DNA of 64,000 nt, from positions 1,410,501 through 1,474,500 of the forward strand of contig NZ_CP049834.1 in assembly GCF_019916085.1 (NCBI RefSeq), read 5' to 3'. The first letter of the stretch is position 1. Each line of letters starts with the position of its first letter. Both the position numbers and the translations under genes were made by a program. The notes beneath the pieces were generated by a model. It did not search any database. It saw only the letters and a program-made list of their open reading frames with translations, and had not been told where the DNA came from. This DNA comes from Aquirufa lenticrescens (GTDB lineage Bacteria; Bacteroidota; Bacteroidia; Cytophagales; Spirosomataceae). Positions 35,019 through 43,725 of the stretch are shown here, piece by piece.

Positions 35019-36267
35019 AAAGCTCTATTTGCAGGCGTATTTCTTCGTGATGGCACTCTATGTGTTCTTTAACAAGGGGATTGCCTATAGTTTTTTAGCG
35101 GAGGCTTTGTGGGCGGGGGGATTTATCGTGTTGTTTTTAACGCGCAAGGACTATGCGTTTGGCTGGGATAAGCGGACGAAGATATTAGCCTTTTTGCTGG
35201 CGATCACGGTGGGCTATATTGGCTGGGGATTGCGCTCGTATGCGCTATTTGATGTGATTCGCGACTCTTTCGTGATCCAATATGCCTGGTTTGCCTTCTT
35301 CGTGTTTCTGTTCAAAGATTTGCGTGCGCAACTGTGGGGCTACATCATTTGGATCTATACCTGGTTCCCGTTTTTCGCCTTGTTGAATTTCTATTTCCAA
35401 AACTTCTCCGAGTTCTTCGAGAACTTCATCTTGTTCGGCTCTGTTCCTTTTGCGCTCTATAAATACGGCGACATGGGGGTGCATTTGTTGATTTCTTCTT
35501 TGGTCCTGATGCTCTATCTGAATCACAGATCCATCCGTTTTCAGGTGACTTTAGCGGTGGCGATCTTGCTAAATCTGTTGATTATTACGGCCTATTCTAG
35601 GTCTGGAATGTTGGCTTATTTGATTAGTTTGGGACTTTTTGTGTTCTATACGAAGCGCCAGGAGATGCGGGATTTGATCAAGCAATATGTGCGCTATTTG
35701 CCTATCGTTTTGTTGATTGTGTTGCCACTTTATGCGTCCATTAAGGTGAAGGAAAACTTCCAAGGGCGTAAGGTGGGGATGGAGCAGTTAGTGGAGAATG
35801 TGGGGTCGATTTTTGGGGTGAGTAAAGATGCGACGCTGGATGAAAATAAGTTTTGGCGTTTGGTCTGGTGGGCGAACATTATCGATTATAGTGTGACGCC
35901 GGAATATGTGTTGCAGGGGAAAGGATTGGGGATGAGTTTAGCGGAAAGTGATGAGGTGGTGACTGAAATCGACGATCTGCGTTCGCCGCATAATTTCAAT
36001 TTGACGATTCTGGCACGCTTCGGCTGGCCATTGTTTTTACTCTGGTGTTATTGGCTGTTCTGTTTATTTAAACCGATGTTCAAAAGGCAACTGAATGACC
36101 AGCAATTGATGATTTCCTGCGTGCTGTTCACGTTTTGGTTGAACGGTAGCTTCGACGTGTTTTTAGAGGGTCCCATGGGAGCATTTCCCTTCTGGACCTG
36201 GGTGGGCTTGTATTTATTAGGGGATTTCTTTCCGGAACCAGAGACAAATGAAGCACCACAAGGTTAA
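35005..36267 (+). CDS. O-antigen ligase/polymerase-like membrane protein
   Basis: 420 residues from the ATG at 35005; the open frame reaches back to 34915, but that would run far into the upstream gene. About ten membrane segments, ending in HNFNLTILARFGWPLFLLW, which resembles the C-terminal Wzy_C region of WaaL/Wzy proteins (an RSPHN-type periplasmic loop with histidine). Role: polymerisation or ligation of the polymer in the periplasm. It is a second polymerase-type gene besides 9741-11156 and ends 20 bases inside the next gene. Confidence 0.75.
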   Translation: MDVVKKLYLQAYFFVMALYVFFNKGIAYSFLAEALWAGGFIVLFLTRKDYAFGWDKRTKILAFLLAITVGYIGWGLRSYALFDVIRDSFVIQYAWFAFFVFLFKDLRAQLWGYIIWIYTWFPFFALLNFYFQNFSEFFENFILFGSVPFALYKYGDMGVHLLISSLVLMLYLNHRSIRFQVTLAVAILLNLLIITAYSRSGMLAYLISLGLFVFYTKRQEMRDLIKQYVRYLPIVLLIVLPLYASIKVKENFQGRKVGMEQLVENVGSIFGVSKDATLDENKFWRLVWWANIIDYSVTPEYVLQGKGLGMSLAESDEVVTEIDDLRSPHNFNLTILARFGWPLFLLWCYWLFCLFKPMFKRQLNDQQLMISCVLFTFWLNGSFDVFLEGPMGAFPFWTWVGLYLLGDFFPEPETNEAPQG

Positions 36268-37015
36268 TATTCTAGGTACTCCTATTTCTTCGCTGACAAT
36301 GGATGAATTGTTCAGTGATTGGGAGGCTGTGATTAAAGAAGGGAAAAAGGCGCAGGTGAGTATCACGCCGGTTAATTCGATATTGGCGGCGCGCGCGACA
36401 GCGCGCGTTCAAGAGATTTACAAACACGCGGAGTACGTTCTTTGCGACGGTGTTCCCGTGAAATGGGCTTCAGATTTCCTTGGGGATCCCATTAAAGAAC
36501 GCATTACGGGCTTGGATGTGTTGCCGCGGATATTTCCGTTTGCTTCACGGCACGATTTCTCCATCTTTTTGCTCGGCGCCTCTCCCGGCGTGGCCGAAAC
36601 ACTAAAAGCGGTGATGGAGGCGAAGCACCCAGGAGTGAAGATCGTGGGGACATTCGTGCCGCCGTTCAGAGCAGTGTTTTCGAAGGAAGAGAATCAAGAA
36701 ATGATAGATGCGATAAACGCGGTCAAACCGGATATCTTGTTGGTGAGTTTAACAGCGCCTAAGCAAGATATTTGGATTGCAGAAAATCTGGCGAAATTAG
36801 ATACGCATATAGCCATCGGAATCGGAGGAGCCTTTGAAGTGGCCGCGGGAATGATTCAACGAGCACCGCTGTGGATGCAAAAGAGTGGTTTGGAATGGTT
36901 CTATCGCTTCTTGCAGGAGCCTAAGCGCATGTTTAGACGCTATTTCGTGGAGGCGCCGGTGTTCATTCCGCTGATACTAAAACAACGTTTTAGTAAGCGT
37001 TCTGGTCGCCTCTGA
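36248..37015 (+). CDS. WecG/TagA/CpsF family glycosyltransferase
   Basis: 255 residues. INILG-like start, then SITPVNSILAARA, LCDGVPVKWASDFLG with the catalytic-type Asp, FLLGASPGVAETL and LTAPKQDIWIAENL are the family landmarks in order; the C-terminus RFLQEPKRMFRRYF is the membrane-association appendage. Family role: transfer of the second sugar (often ManNAc or ManNAcA) to the lipid-linked first sugar. Its 3' end overlaps that of the convergent wcaJ-like gene by 26 bases. Confidence 0.9.
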   Translation: MKHHKVNILGTPISSLTMDELFSDWEAVIKEGKKAQVSITPVNSILAARATARVQEIYKHAEYVLCDGVPVKWASDFLGDPIKERITGLDVLPRIFPFASRHDFSIFLLGASPGVAETLKAVMEAKHPGVKIVGTFVPPFRAVFSKEENQEMIDAINAVKPDILLVSLTAPKQDIWIAENLAKLDTHIAIGIGGAFEVAAGMIQRAPLWMQKSGLEWFYRFLQEPKRMFRRYFVEAPVFIPLILKQRFSKRSGRL

Positions 37016-38378
37016 AGAAGTTAATGACGGTCTGGAGGATGATTTGGCAATCTAACCAAAACGACCAACGGTGAATATAACTCAAATCAAAGTCCACGCG
37101 TTCCTGCATATCCTCCGTCGTCCGCGTTTCCCCTCTACACCCATTTACCTGAGCCCAGCCGCTAATTCCTGGCAAAACAATATGGCGTAACATGTAATTA
37201 TCCACCGTATTCATCGACTCGATATTCAAGGGAGTCGGGTGTGGACGCGGTCCTACCACAGACATATCGCCCATTAATACGTTCCAAAACTGCGGAATCT
37301 CATCCAAATTCGTCTTGCGCAAGAAGGCCCCAATACGCGTAATCCGCGGATCATCCTTATGCGCCTGTTGGTAATGTCCTTCCTCATCCACATCCTCACT
37401 TTCCTGCACCATCGTGCGGAACTTGTAACACATCAGGATTTCATTATTTAAGCCCCAGCGCTCTTGTTTGAAGATGACAGGCCCTTTGGACGTCAACTTA
37501 ATCAATAGAGCGATCAGCGGGAAAAGTAGTAGGCCAAAAGTCAAGAAGAACACCAGCGAGAACGTCACATCAAAAATGCGCTTCAAAATCCGGTTCTCTA
37601 AACGATCCAGCGGAAGACGTCCCACGTTCATTACGGGCACTTGTCCGATCGTCTGAATGCTGACCGAGGAGGCAGCATATTGTTTGAAGTCAGGCAAAAT
37701 ACGGACTTTGGTCCGGTAATAATCACAAATGCTAATGCAGCGCTGAATGGTCGAATAATCCTCCGTAGGCAAGGCAATCACCACTTCGTCCACGTAGCGC
37801 GACTTCAAAATCAAGTCCAGCTGACTGATTTTGCCTAAATAATCACAGCCCGGAATATTGTTCAGTTCATCATCAATCAAACCCTCCACCTTATAACCGT
37901 AGTAATAATACTTCTGGACCGTATCGTAAAAATTCTTCGCCGCGGCAGTCGCCCCCACTAAAAGAACCACATCATTCATGCGCCCTTGGTAAAAGGCAGC
38001 GTGGCGATTCTTCCGTAAAATATACTTAGTAATGGCGGCTAGGATGAAATTAGCCCCAATAAAGTAGGCAAAGAAGACGAAATCATACGCCCCGGTCGGC
38101 TTCAAAAAGAAGAGACTCGAACTCAATAAAATCGTAAATAAAATTAGGTGGTAAACGATGAAAATGATCTCCTCCGCGAACTTATTCGAGCGTCTATCCG
38201 CATATAATTTCGAAAAAGAGGAGACAAAATACCACAAAACGAGCGAAAGCACCGCAAAAGCGGGATTCCACTGATCCAGATGGCCGGTATTCCAAAGCCC
38301 AAGCGCATACGCCGCGATCACCACAAGGGCATCGTTAACATAGCGAATCAGCACAAACCGGTTGGACTTTTTGTTCAT
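36990..38378 (-). CDS. wcaJ: WcaJ-type undecaprenyl-phosphate sugar phosphotransferase
   Basis: 462 residues. Four or five N-terminal membrane segments are followed by a Rossmann-like domain ([18 protein letters not shown]) and the catalytic phosphoglycosyl transferase domain: [16 protein letters not shown] re-entrant helix, [27 protein letters not shown] with the Asp-Glu pair, VVGPRPHP and [13 protein letters not shown]. It starts the repeat unit by loading a hexose-1-phosphate, usually glucose or galactose, on undecaprenyl phosphate. It is the full-length counterpart of the small enzyme at 18935 and is read against all other cluster genes. Confidence 0.92.
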   Translation of the reverse strand: MNKKSNRFVLIRYVNDALVVIAAYALGLWNTGHLDQWNPAFAVLSLVLWYFVSSFSKLYADRRSNKFAEEIIFIVYHLILFTILLSSSLFFLKPTGAYDFVFFAYFIGANFILAAITKYILRKNRHAAFYQGRMNDVVLLVGATAAAKNFYDTVQKYYYYGYKVEGLIDDELNNIPGCDYLGKISQLDLILKSRYVDEVVIALPTEDYSTIQRCISICDYYRTKVRILPDFKQYAASSVSIQTIGQVPVMNVGRLPLDRLENRILKRIFDVTFSLVFFLTFGLLLFPLIALLIKLTSKGPVIFKQERWGLNNEILMCYKFRTMVQESEDVDEEGHYQQAHKDDPRITRIGAFLRKTNLDEIPQFWNVLMGDMSVVGPRPHPTPLNIESMNTVDNYMLRHIVLPGISGWAQVNGCRGETRTTEDMQERVDFDLSYIHRWSFWLDCQIILQTVINFFRGDQNAY

Positions 38379-38394
38379 CGAAATCTTTATTGCT

Positions 38395-38402
38395 CAAATT
38401 TA
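38395..38402 (-). promoter_or_regulatory. Candidate -7 box for wcaJ
   Basis: On the - strand the sequence reads TAAATTTG, a match to TAnnTTTG, 16 bases before the ATG at 38378. It forms a perfect inverted repeat with the + strand box at 38425-38432, so the two genes may be driven from back-to-back promoters. Confidence 0.45.
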
Positions 38403-38424
38403 CAACATTGCGCGCATTCCTCCC

Positions 38425-38432
38425 TAAATTTG
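38425..38432 (+). promoter_or_regulatory. Candidate -7 box for the third Wzi-like gene
   Basis: TAAATTTG, three bases before the ATG at 38436. It supports that start over the longer open frame beginning at 38280, and it implies a nearly leaderless transcript. Confidence 0.45.
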
Positions 38433-38435
38433 TCC

Positions 38436-39959
38436 ATGCTTAAAAGGATCTTTTTTTTCTTTCTGACAGCACAAATCTATGCCCAGACCATTCCCGTGGG
38501 TCGGCCGGATTTTTCTGAAGAGCGTTTCCGGAATCAGCAATTGATTTCTGGGGCTCATAATTCGTTTACTATTAGGCCCGTTTCCGATTCGACTGCAACC
38601 GGTCTGCTGCCCGCCTCTGTCCTGACCTCGTTGAATACCTTTGCTCCCACGGGCTGGAATGACGGCGCGATGATCCCGGCGAGAGGCTTGCAAACTTATG
38701 CAACGGCAGGTTTTTTTGCCAAATACAAAGCCCTCAGTCTCCAGCTCATGCCGGAATTCGTGTACGCAGAGAACCGCGACTTTGAAACCTTTTCCCTTCA
38801 AGGCCCCCTGCGTGCCCCCATGCTAGTCTTGTGGAATAGCACAGACATCCCGGAACGTTTTGGGACCTCTTCTTTTTCCCGTTTTCGTTTAGGCCAAAGT
38901 GCCCTCCGCCTCTCTTCCCGTTCCGTTTCTATCGGAGTTTCCACCGAAAACCTCTGGTGGGGGCCAGGTTTCCGCAACTCCCTCATCATGTCAAATAATG
39001 CCCCAGGCTTCTTGCACGGGACATTTAACAGCGTGAAACCGCTAAAAACCTTCCTCGGATCCTTCGAATTCCAGCTCATCGGCGGTCGCTTAGAAGGGTC
39101 TGATGTTCAGCCTTTGGCATCCGACTACATCGTCAATGGGATCAATTATTTAGAACCAAAATCCACGGATGCCCGCTACATTTCAGCCATCACCCTGAAC
39201 TACCAACCACGCTGGATACCCGGATTATTCCTCGGTTTTTCTCGCGCATTCCACCTTTACACGTCTGATATGGGATCGGGTTTTTCAGATGTGTTCCCGT
39301 TCTTGCTTCCCTTTGAAAAAAAGAACCTTCCCTTTGAAGACGCGAAACGAAGAGATCAGTTAGCCTCCTTTAACCTGCGCTGGGTTTTTCCTGCTTCGAA
39401 TGTCGAGGTCTACGGGGAATTAGGCTACAATGATTACAAGAACAGTTTTTGGGATTGGTTGACCTCCATGGAGCATTCGCGAGCCTATATCCTAGGTTTG
39501 CGTAAGGTGTTCAAACAATCTCCAGGCCGTTATATTCGCCTTGCCATCGAAAATACCACCATGGAAATGACCGCGGATCGCCTCGTTCGCAACAATGGTC
39601 CCTGGTACCGCCACGATTTTGTCCGCCATGGCTACACAAACGAGGGTCAAGTATTAGGCGCGGGCATAGGTCCCGGATCTAATCTCCAAACCTTCGACCT
39701 CGCCTTCGTTCGCCCTTCCTCCATCGCAGGCTTCAGCATCGAGCGTTATGCCCACAATATGGACTATTTCTACGATGCCTTTAAGAACTACGATTCCAAA
39801 TGGGTCGACTTGATGTGGGGTGGATATTACCAAAAACGTGTCGGATCCTATGCCTTCACCGGCAAATTGAATTTCGCCTGGATGCGTAACTACGAATGGG
39901 TGTTAGATAAACATGTGCTAAACGCACAATTGCAATTATCAGCAACTAGATATTTTTAG
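38436..39959 (+). CDS. Wzi-like capsule assembly outer-membrane protein (third)
   Basis: 507 residues from the ATG at 38436. This start is chosen because it gives a clean signal peptide (LKRIFFFFLTAQIYAQ) and follows a -7 box; the frame is open further upstream only by chance, over the start of wcaJ. IPVGRPDFSEERFRNQQLI, ENLWWGPGFRNSLIM with NNAPGFLH, and AGIGPGSNLQTFDLAF are shared with the other two Wzi-like proteins. An outer-membrane barrel role in surface attachment of the polymer is inferred. It is separated from the other two by the polymerase, WecG-like and wcaJ genes. Confidence 0.8.
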   Translation: MLKRIFFFFLTAQIYAQTIPVGRPDFSEERFRNQQLISGAHNSFTIRPVSDSTATGLLPASVLTSLNTFAPTGWNDGAMIPARGLQTYATAGFFAKYKALSLQLMPEFVYAENRDFETFSLQGPLRAPMLVLWNSTDIPERFGTSSFSRFRLGQSALRLSSRSVSIGVSTENLWWGPGFRNSLIMSNNAPGFLHGTFNSVKPLKTFLGSFEFQLIGGRLEGSDVQPLASDYIVNGINYLEPKSTDARYISAITLNYQPRWIPGLFLGFSRAFHLYTSDMGSGFSDVFPFLLPFEKKNLPFEDAKRRDQLASFNLRWVFPASNVEVYGELGYNDYKNSFWDWLTSMEHSRAYILGLRKVFKQSPGRYIRLAIENTTMEMTADRLVRNNGPWYRHDFVRHGYTNEGQVLGAGIGPGSNLQTFDLAFVRPSSIAGFSIERYAHNMDYFYDAFKNYDSKWVDLMWGGYYQKRVGSYAFTGKLNFAWMRNYEWVLDKHVLNAQLQLSATRYF

Positions 39960-39990
39960 CCCTCAGGATACCAATTCATTTATTTTTCGG

Positions 39991-39998
39991 TAGTTTTG
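39991..39998 (+). promoter_or_regulatory. Candidate -7 box for the PEGA protein gene
   Basis: TAGTTTTG matches TAnnTTTG and ends 21 bases before the ATG at 40020; the -33 region is unclear. Confidence 0.4.
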
Positions 39999-40019
39999 AA
40001 TTCTAAATTCGAAGCCTAC

Positions 40020-40286
40020 ATGAAAAATATTCTTATCGTTTTGCTAATCAGTGCCTTAAGTTCTTTCGTTGCTCCTGCTACGAAGACTATTTCTGTTAAA
40101 TCGGATCCTGCGGGCGCGGAAGTTATATTAAACGGTTACTTCGTGGGGAAAACTCCCATCGAAATTAAGATCGACGAAAAGCAATACAATTTTATCTCCC
40201 TTTCGAAGTCTGGCTACAAACGCCAACGCATCGAATTGAAAGGAATTGATAAAGAAGTTGAGGTGAAATTAGAGAAGGATCTCTAA
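40020..40286 (+). CDS. Small secreted PEGA-domain protein
   Basis: 88 residues from the ATG at 40020; an earlier TTG at 39996 falls in the promoter box and is unlikely. A signal peptide (KNILIVLLISALSSFVAPA) is followed by one PEGA domain: VKSDPAGAEVILNGYFVGKTP, then a C-terminal strand pair ending in [15 protein letters not shown] domains are found on surface or periplasmic proteins and are thought to mediate binding. The stop codon overlaps that of the convergent trans-sulfuration gene by four bases. Confidence 0.8.
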   Translation: MKNILIVLLISALSSFVAPATKTISVKSDPAGAEVILNGYFVGKTPIEIKIDEKQYNFISLSKSGYKRQRIELKGIDKEVEVKLEKDL

Positions 40287-41410
40287 ATCGTCGCTAGGGC
40301 TTGTTCTAAGTCCGCCCATAAATCATCCACATGTTCTAAGCCGATCGAGAAACGTAGCAAGTTTCCTGGCGTCGTACTTTGCGGTCCTTCAATGGACTTG
40401 CGGTGTTCCACCAGCGATTCTACACCACCTAAGCTCGTCGCCTGTTGGAATATTTGCAGTTTACCCGCCATCTCCCTCGTTTCTGTTTCCCCTGTTTTCA
40501 CCTGCAAAGCAATCATTCCACTAAAGCCCTGAGGCATTTGGGCCTTTGCTAAAGCGTGCTGCGGATGTGATTCCAGGCCTGGATAATGCACTTTTTCTAC
40601 TTTGGGGTGTTTTTCCAAACGCTTCGCCAGTTCCATCGCATTCGCACTGTGCTCTCTCATTCTCAAAGGCAAAGTCTTCAATCCCCTCGCTAATAAGTAG
40701 CAGTCCAACGGATTAGGTGTCGCCCCCATCAAAATCTGCACTCTTTCAATTCTTTTCGCCCACTCATCATCCTCTTTCAAGAGCACCGCTCCACCCATAA
40801 TATCCGAATGTCCGCCGATATACTTTGTCGTCGCGTGCATCACGATGTCTGCGCCTTGATCGATGGGGTTTTGGAGAACGGGCGTCCCTAACGTATTATC
40901 CACCCCTAATTTAAGTCCGTGTTTTTTAGCAATTGTTGACAGACCTTTAATATCTGTGATGCTCAGCATCGGATTCGCCGGCGTCTCCGCCCAGATGAGT
41001 TTCGTATTTTTTTGTACCGCTTTTTCTACAGCTGCCAAATCCGTCATATCCACCTGCGTCACTTCGAGGCCCCAAGGACCCAAAATTTCTTCCGCTAGTT
41101 TATAAGAGGCGTAATACCCTACTTCCGGCATCAATATGTGGTCTCCGGATTGAAGGCATTGGAAGACCGCGTTGACGGCGGCGAGGCCTGAGCCGAAGGC
41201 GAAGCCTCGCGACGCCCCTTCTAAGGCCGCCAGGCCTTTTTCTAACGCAGTTCTATTCGGATTCGAGTTGCGAGAATACATGTGGCCTTTCGGATACGTG
41301 CCATCCAAAGCCCGTTCAAAAGTCGTCGTCAAAAACACCGGCGCCGCAATCGCCCCCGCCGTCTCATCCTTCAAATGACTCCCATGTACCGCAATCGTCT
41401 CCTTTTTCAT
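40283..41410 (-). CDS. Trans-sulfuration PLP enzyme (cystathionine synthase/lyase family)
   Basis: 375 residues. [52 protein letters not shown] and the PLP lysine in [16 protein letters not shown] are the Cys/Met metabolism PLP-enzyme landmarks; [17 protein letters not shown] closes the active site. The family includes cystathionine gamma-synthase, beta-lyase and gamma-lyase; sequence by eye does not separate them. It overlaps lptB by four bases (ATGA), an unusual coupling of sulfur-amino-acid metabolism with LPS export. Confidence 0.85.
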   Translation of the reverse strand: MKKETIAVHGSHLKDETAGAIAAPVFLTTTFERALDGTYPKGHMYSRNSNPNRTALEKGLAALEGASRGFAFGSGLAAVNAVFQCLQSGDHILMPEVGYYASYKLAEEILGPWGLEVTQVDMTDLAAVEKAVQKNTKLIWAETPANPMLSITDIKGLSTIAKKHGLKLGVDNTLGTPVLQNPIDQGADIVMHATTKYIGGHSDIMGGAVLLKEDDEWAKRIERVQILMGATPNPLDCYLLARGLKTLPLRMREHSANAMELAKRLEKHPKVEKVHYPGLESHPQHALAKAQMPQGFSGMIALQVKTGETETREMAGKLQIFQQATSLGGVESLVEHRKSIEGPQSTTPGNLLRFSIGLEHVDDLWADLEQALATI

Positions 41411-42141
41411 CGCTGATTTTCTCTAAGCTTAAAGTTTTTACCTAAATACAAACGACGAACTTGTTCGTCATCCGCTAATTCTCGTGGCGTCCCCGCCTTC
41501 AAAATCTTTCCCTCAAAAAGCAAATAAGCCCTATCCGTAATCGACAACGTCTCATCCACATTATGATCTGTAATCAAAATCCCAATATTCCGGTATTTCA
41601 ACTTCGACACGATCGTCTGAATCTCCTCCACCGCGATGGGATCGACCCCCGCAAACGGCTCATCTAACAGAATAAACTTGGGATCCACCGCCAGCGCCCT
41701 CGCAATCTCCGTTCTTCTCCTCTCACCCCCAGAAAGCACCTGGCCTAAACTCTTGCGCACATGCGTTAAAGAAAACTCCTCCAACAAACTCTCCACCTTC
41801 TCTTTCTGCGCCGCCTTCGACAAATCCGTCATCTCTAACACCGCCTGAATATTTTCCTCCACACTCAGCGTCCTAAAAACCGACGCCTCCTGCGCTAAAT
41901 ACCCGATTCCAAGCCTTGCCCTCTTATACATAGGCAAGTCTGTTACGTCCAAATCATCTAAGAACACTTTCCCCTCATTCGGCTTCACTAATCCCGTAGC
42001 GATGTAAAAAGACGTAGTTTTACCCGCACCATTTGGCCCCAATAAACCCACAATCTCCCCTTGCGCCACCTGATACGAAATGTGATCATTCACTAATCGT
42101 TGGCCGTATTTCTTGACTAAATTCTCTGTCCGTAAAATCAT
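41407..42141 (-). CDS. lptB: LPS export ABC transporter ATP-binding protein
   Basis: 244 residues. Walker [14 protein letters not shown]-loop region [18 protein letters not shown], signature [16 protein letters not shown], Walker [16 protein letters not shown] and the switch histidine in [26 protein letters not shown] near the C-terminus. The [13 protein letters not shown] stretch and the FAGVDPIAV segment are characteristic of LptB, the cytoplasmic ATPase that powers LPS extraction by LptFG. Length is normal. Its upstream region is the repeat-rich stretch 42142-42789. Confidence 0.92.
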   Translation of the reverse strand: MILRTENLVKKYGQRLVNDHISYQVAQGEIVGLLGPNGAGKTTSFYIATGLVKPNEGKVFLDDLDVTDLPMYKRARLGIGYLAQEASVFRTLSVEENIQAVLEMTDLSKAAQKEKVESLLEEFSLTHVRKSLGQVLSGGERRRTEIARALAVDPKFILLDEPFAGVDPIAVEEIQTIVSKLKYRNIGILITDHNVDETLSITDRAYLLFEGKILKAGTPRELADDEQVRRLYLGKNFKLRENQR

Positions 42142-42216
42142 GCCTTAAAAATACGAATTATTTCGATGTTTTCCCTTGTTGCCCCCTCGCTCTCGTCTTT
42201 AAACCGTTTTAGCGCC

Positions 42217-42384
42217 CTGATTGTTCAGCATGGCCTAGCTGTTCAAGAGGGCTTGGTCGTTCAGAATTGCCTTGCTGTTCACAATGGTTTGGTTTTCTAC
42301 ATTGCCTTGCAGTTTAATGGTTTGGTTTTCTACATTACCTTACTGTTCAAAATGGCTCTGATTGCTCAGAATCGACTGATGGTG
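42217..42384. repeat. 18-base imperfect tandem repeat, about nine units
   Basis: Units centred on GTTCA or TTCTA recur at 42223, 42241, 42259, 42277, 42295, 42313, 42328, 42346 and 42364: seven intervals of 18 bases and one of 15. In one frame each unit would read as a six-residue repeat (LxVQxG-like). The changes are not biased to third positions, and the only frame is short, so it is listed as DNA repeat, not gene. Confidence 0.8.
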
Positions 42385-42412
42385 AAATAAATCGTCAGGC
42401 GTAAAAGTCGAT

Positions 42413-42624
42413 TTTCAGGTATTGACACAATGTGTCAAAAGCGAGAGTATCAGGTGGGGAGCTTTATTAAATGCTCTTTTTGCGAATAAATAGACGAGTC
42501 ATTAAACTCAAATTTCAGGTATTGACAGATTGTGTCAAAACCTGAAAACGCCTCTGAGTGCCTCGAAGATATTTTAACACTATGCCGTTTCAGGCATTTC
42601 AGTGGCAATATGAATACAGGTATT
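42413..42624. promoter_or_regulatory. Three CAGGTATT boxes about 100 bases apart with two palindromes
   Basis: CAGGTATT occurs at 42416, 42516 and 42617. The first two are part of a longer copy, TTTCAGGTATTGACA, followed by palindromes TTGACACAATGTGTCAA (42422-42438) and TTGACAGATTGTGTCAA (42522-42538). The second copy extends to an inverted repeat of 15-base arms with one mismatch and a five-base loop (42513-42547). They look like regulator-binding sites or a structured element; the cognate protein is unknown. Confidence 0.6.
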
Positions 42625-42660
42625 ATGGGAATATTAATGCATTCTCTTTACTCTCCTCCG

Positions 42661-42790
42661 GACTAAGCGACTAAGTCGCGACTAAGTCACGTAGTGACGA
42701 CTAAATTGCGCAGCAATGACTTCGCGAAGTGACCGCGACCAAATCACAAGGCGATGACTAAGTGACGCAGTCACGACTAGCGCGCCGCGC
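42661..42790. repeat. GACTAAG palindromic repeat array
   Basis: GACTAAG occurs at 42661, 42669, 42680 and 42756, with GACTAAA at 42699. Between them lie small hairpins with five-base arms: GTCAC-GTA-GTGAC (42686-42698), ATTGC-GCA-GCAAT (42705-42717), the 12-base palindrome ACTTCGCGAAGT (42719-42730), GTGAC-GCA-GTCAC (42762-42774) and GCGCGCCGCGC (42780-42790). The same family occurs at 61115-61190 inside a gene. Confidence 0.8.
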
Positions 42791-43311
42791 TACAATACCA
42801 CCCCACTAACCGAATAGCGAGTAGGCGATGAAAACCAGCGCAAAGCTTGTGAACCTGAAATGGTGTAGGAAACCACGCGACCGGTGACTAGGTGCATGGA
42901 GAGTTTTTTGGAGGTAATGTAAATCAAATTCTCAGAAGAGATCTCAAAATCTACCGTAGATGGTCTGCCGGCTGAGTCTAAGGTGATTTGGAAGGAACGA
43001 ACGGGTAGGTCTTCGCCCTTTTTTAATACGTAACTGATGACAGAGGCTGTGGAACGATCCTCATAACTAAGGGCGTAGGCAGGTTTGTTGAGGTCGGCTT
43101 CGCGGAAGAGGGCCCATTCTTTGGCCAAATCCACCTGAACCGAATCGATTACTTCTGCTGTGCCATCGAGGATGACAGTCTTTTTTACCGAAAGGGGGGA
43201 AGATGATAGGCGATTCAGCTCTTTATTCCAGTCATAGAAATGAGTGGCCGGCTCCGGGGAGGGGGTGCACGCAATGAATGTCAAAAAGAGTAAAATGCTG
43301 AGGCGAATCAT
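42790..43311 (-). CDS. Putative lipoprotein of unknown function
   Basis: 173 residues from the ATG at 43311; the frame is open further upstream, but only over the end of the regulator gene. The N-terminus IRLSILLFLTFIAC is a lipoprotein signal with a slightly off-consensus lipobox (Phe at -3). The rest alternates strands and turns (VKKTVILDGTAEVIDSV, VRSFQITLDSAGRPSTVDF), so a small beta-rich periplasmic or outer-membrane-anchored protein is likely. No family recognised. It lies 20 bases after the XRE regulator gene and is probably co-transcribed with it. Confidence 0.65.
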   Translation of the reverse strand: MIRLSILLFLTFIACTPSPEPATHFYDWNKELNRLSSSPLSVKKTVILDGTAEVIDSVQVDLAKEWALFREADLNKPAYALSYEDRSTASVISYVLKKGEDLPVRSFQITLDSAGRPSTVDFEISSENLIYITSKKLSMHLVTGRVVSYTISGSQALRWFSSPTRYSVSGVVL

Positions 43312-43331
43312 CCCCCCAAAGGTAAGAAATT

Positions 43332-43538
43332 TTAAGTGGAGAACACATCCTCGATGGGAATCTTCAAGACTCGGATGAGGAGGTAAATTTTGGTGGCGTT
43401 GGGATAATGTTTGCCGGATTCCCAATAATTGTAGGCGCTTTGGGAAACTCCTACGGCGGAAGCAACTTCCTGTTGTGTCATCCGTAATGTCAAGCGGGAC
43501 TTGATCAAAACGGTCGAAAAGACTAGTTTGGTTTTCAT
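43332..43538 (-). CDS. Small XRE-family DNA-binding regulator
   Basis: 68 residues, essentially one helix-turn-helix domain: LRMTQQEVASAVGVSQSAYN (HTH) followed by YWESGKHYPNATKIYLLIRV. This is a Cro/CI-type fold with no ligand domain. It precedes the lipoprotein gene and may control it or itself. The palindromes at 42422-42438 and 42522-42538 lie downstream of this pair, so they are possible targets only in the sense of neighbourhood (inference). Confidence 0.85.
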   Translation of the reverse strand: MKTKLVFSTVLIKSRLTLRMTQQEVASAVGVSQSAYNYWESGKHYPNATKIYLLIRVLKIPIEDVFST

Positions 43539-43665
43539 AATTTATTAGTGGTTACAGTGATATTTTTGATAATATTCAGAGAATAAATGCAAAAACAAAA
43601 CTTAAGTCACAATATAACGGAACTTTATGAAAACACTGATAATGACGCGCAATGAGGGTATAAAA

Positions 43666-43703
43666 AAAGTCCTCAAAAGACAAAATCGGCTTTTGAGGAC
43701 TTT
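43666..43703 (-). terminator. Strong hairpin terminator after the amidohydrolase operon
   Basis: Fourteen-base arms AAAGTCCTCAAAAG and CTTTTGAGGACTTT with a ten-base loop. On the - strand the stem is followed by a run of seven Ts, which fits termination of the operon that ends at 43726. Confidence 0.85.
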
Positions 43704-43725
43704 CCAGACTAAACTTTAATTCAAT

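Larger units (their letters stand above)
42142..42789. other. Repeat-rich intergenic stretch without a supported gene
   Basis: About 650 bases between the start of lptB (- strand) and the end of the lipoprotein gene (- strand). No open frame here looks coding. The stretch contains three separate repeat structures, listed individually: an 18-base tandem repeat, boxes CAGGTATT spaced about 100 bases apart with palindromes, and a GACTAAG palindrome array. No clear promoter for lptB was recognised. Confidence 0.7.

Noticed and set aside
38280-38435. N-terminal extension of the third Wzi-like protein
   Set aside because: It would cover the start of wcaJ and the promoter pair, and it places a clean signal peptide 52 residues inside the protein.
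42166-42390. Short open frame of 74 codons over the 18-base repeat
   Set aside because: It consists almost only of the tandem repeat, has no ribosome site or family, and one unit is shortened; it is better explained as repeat DNA.
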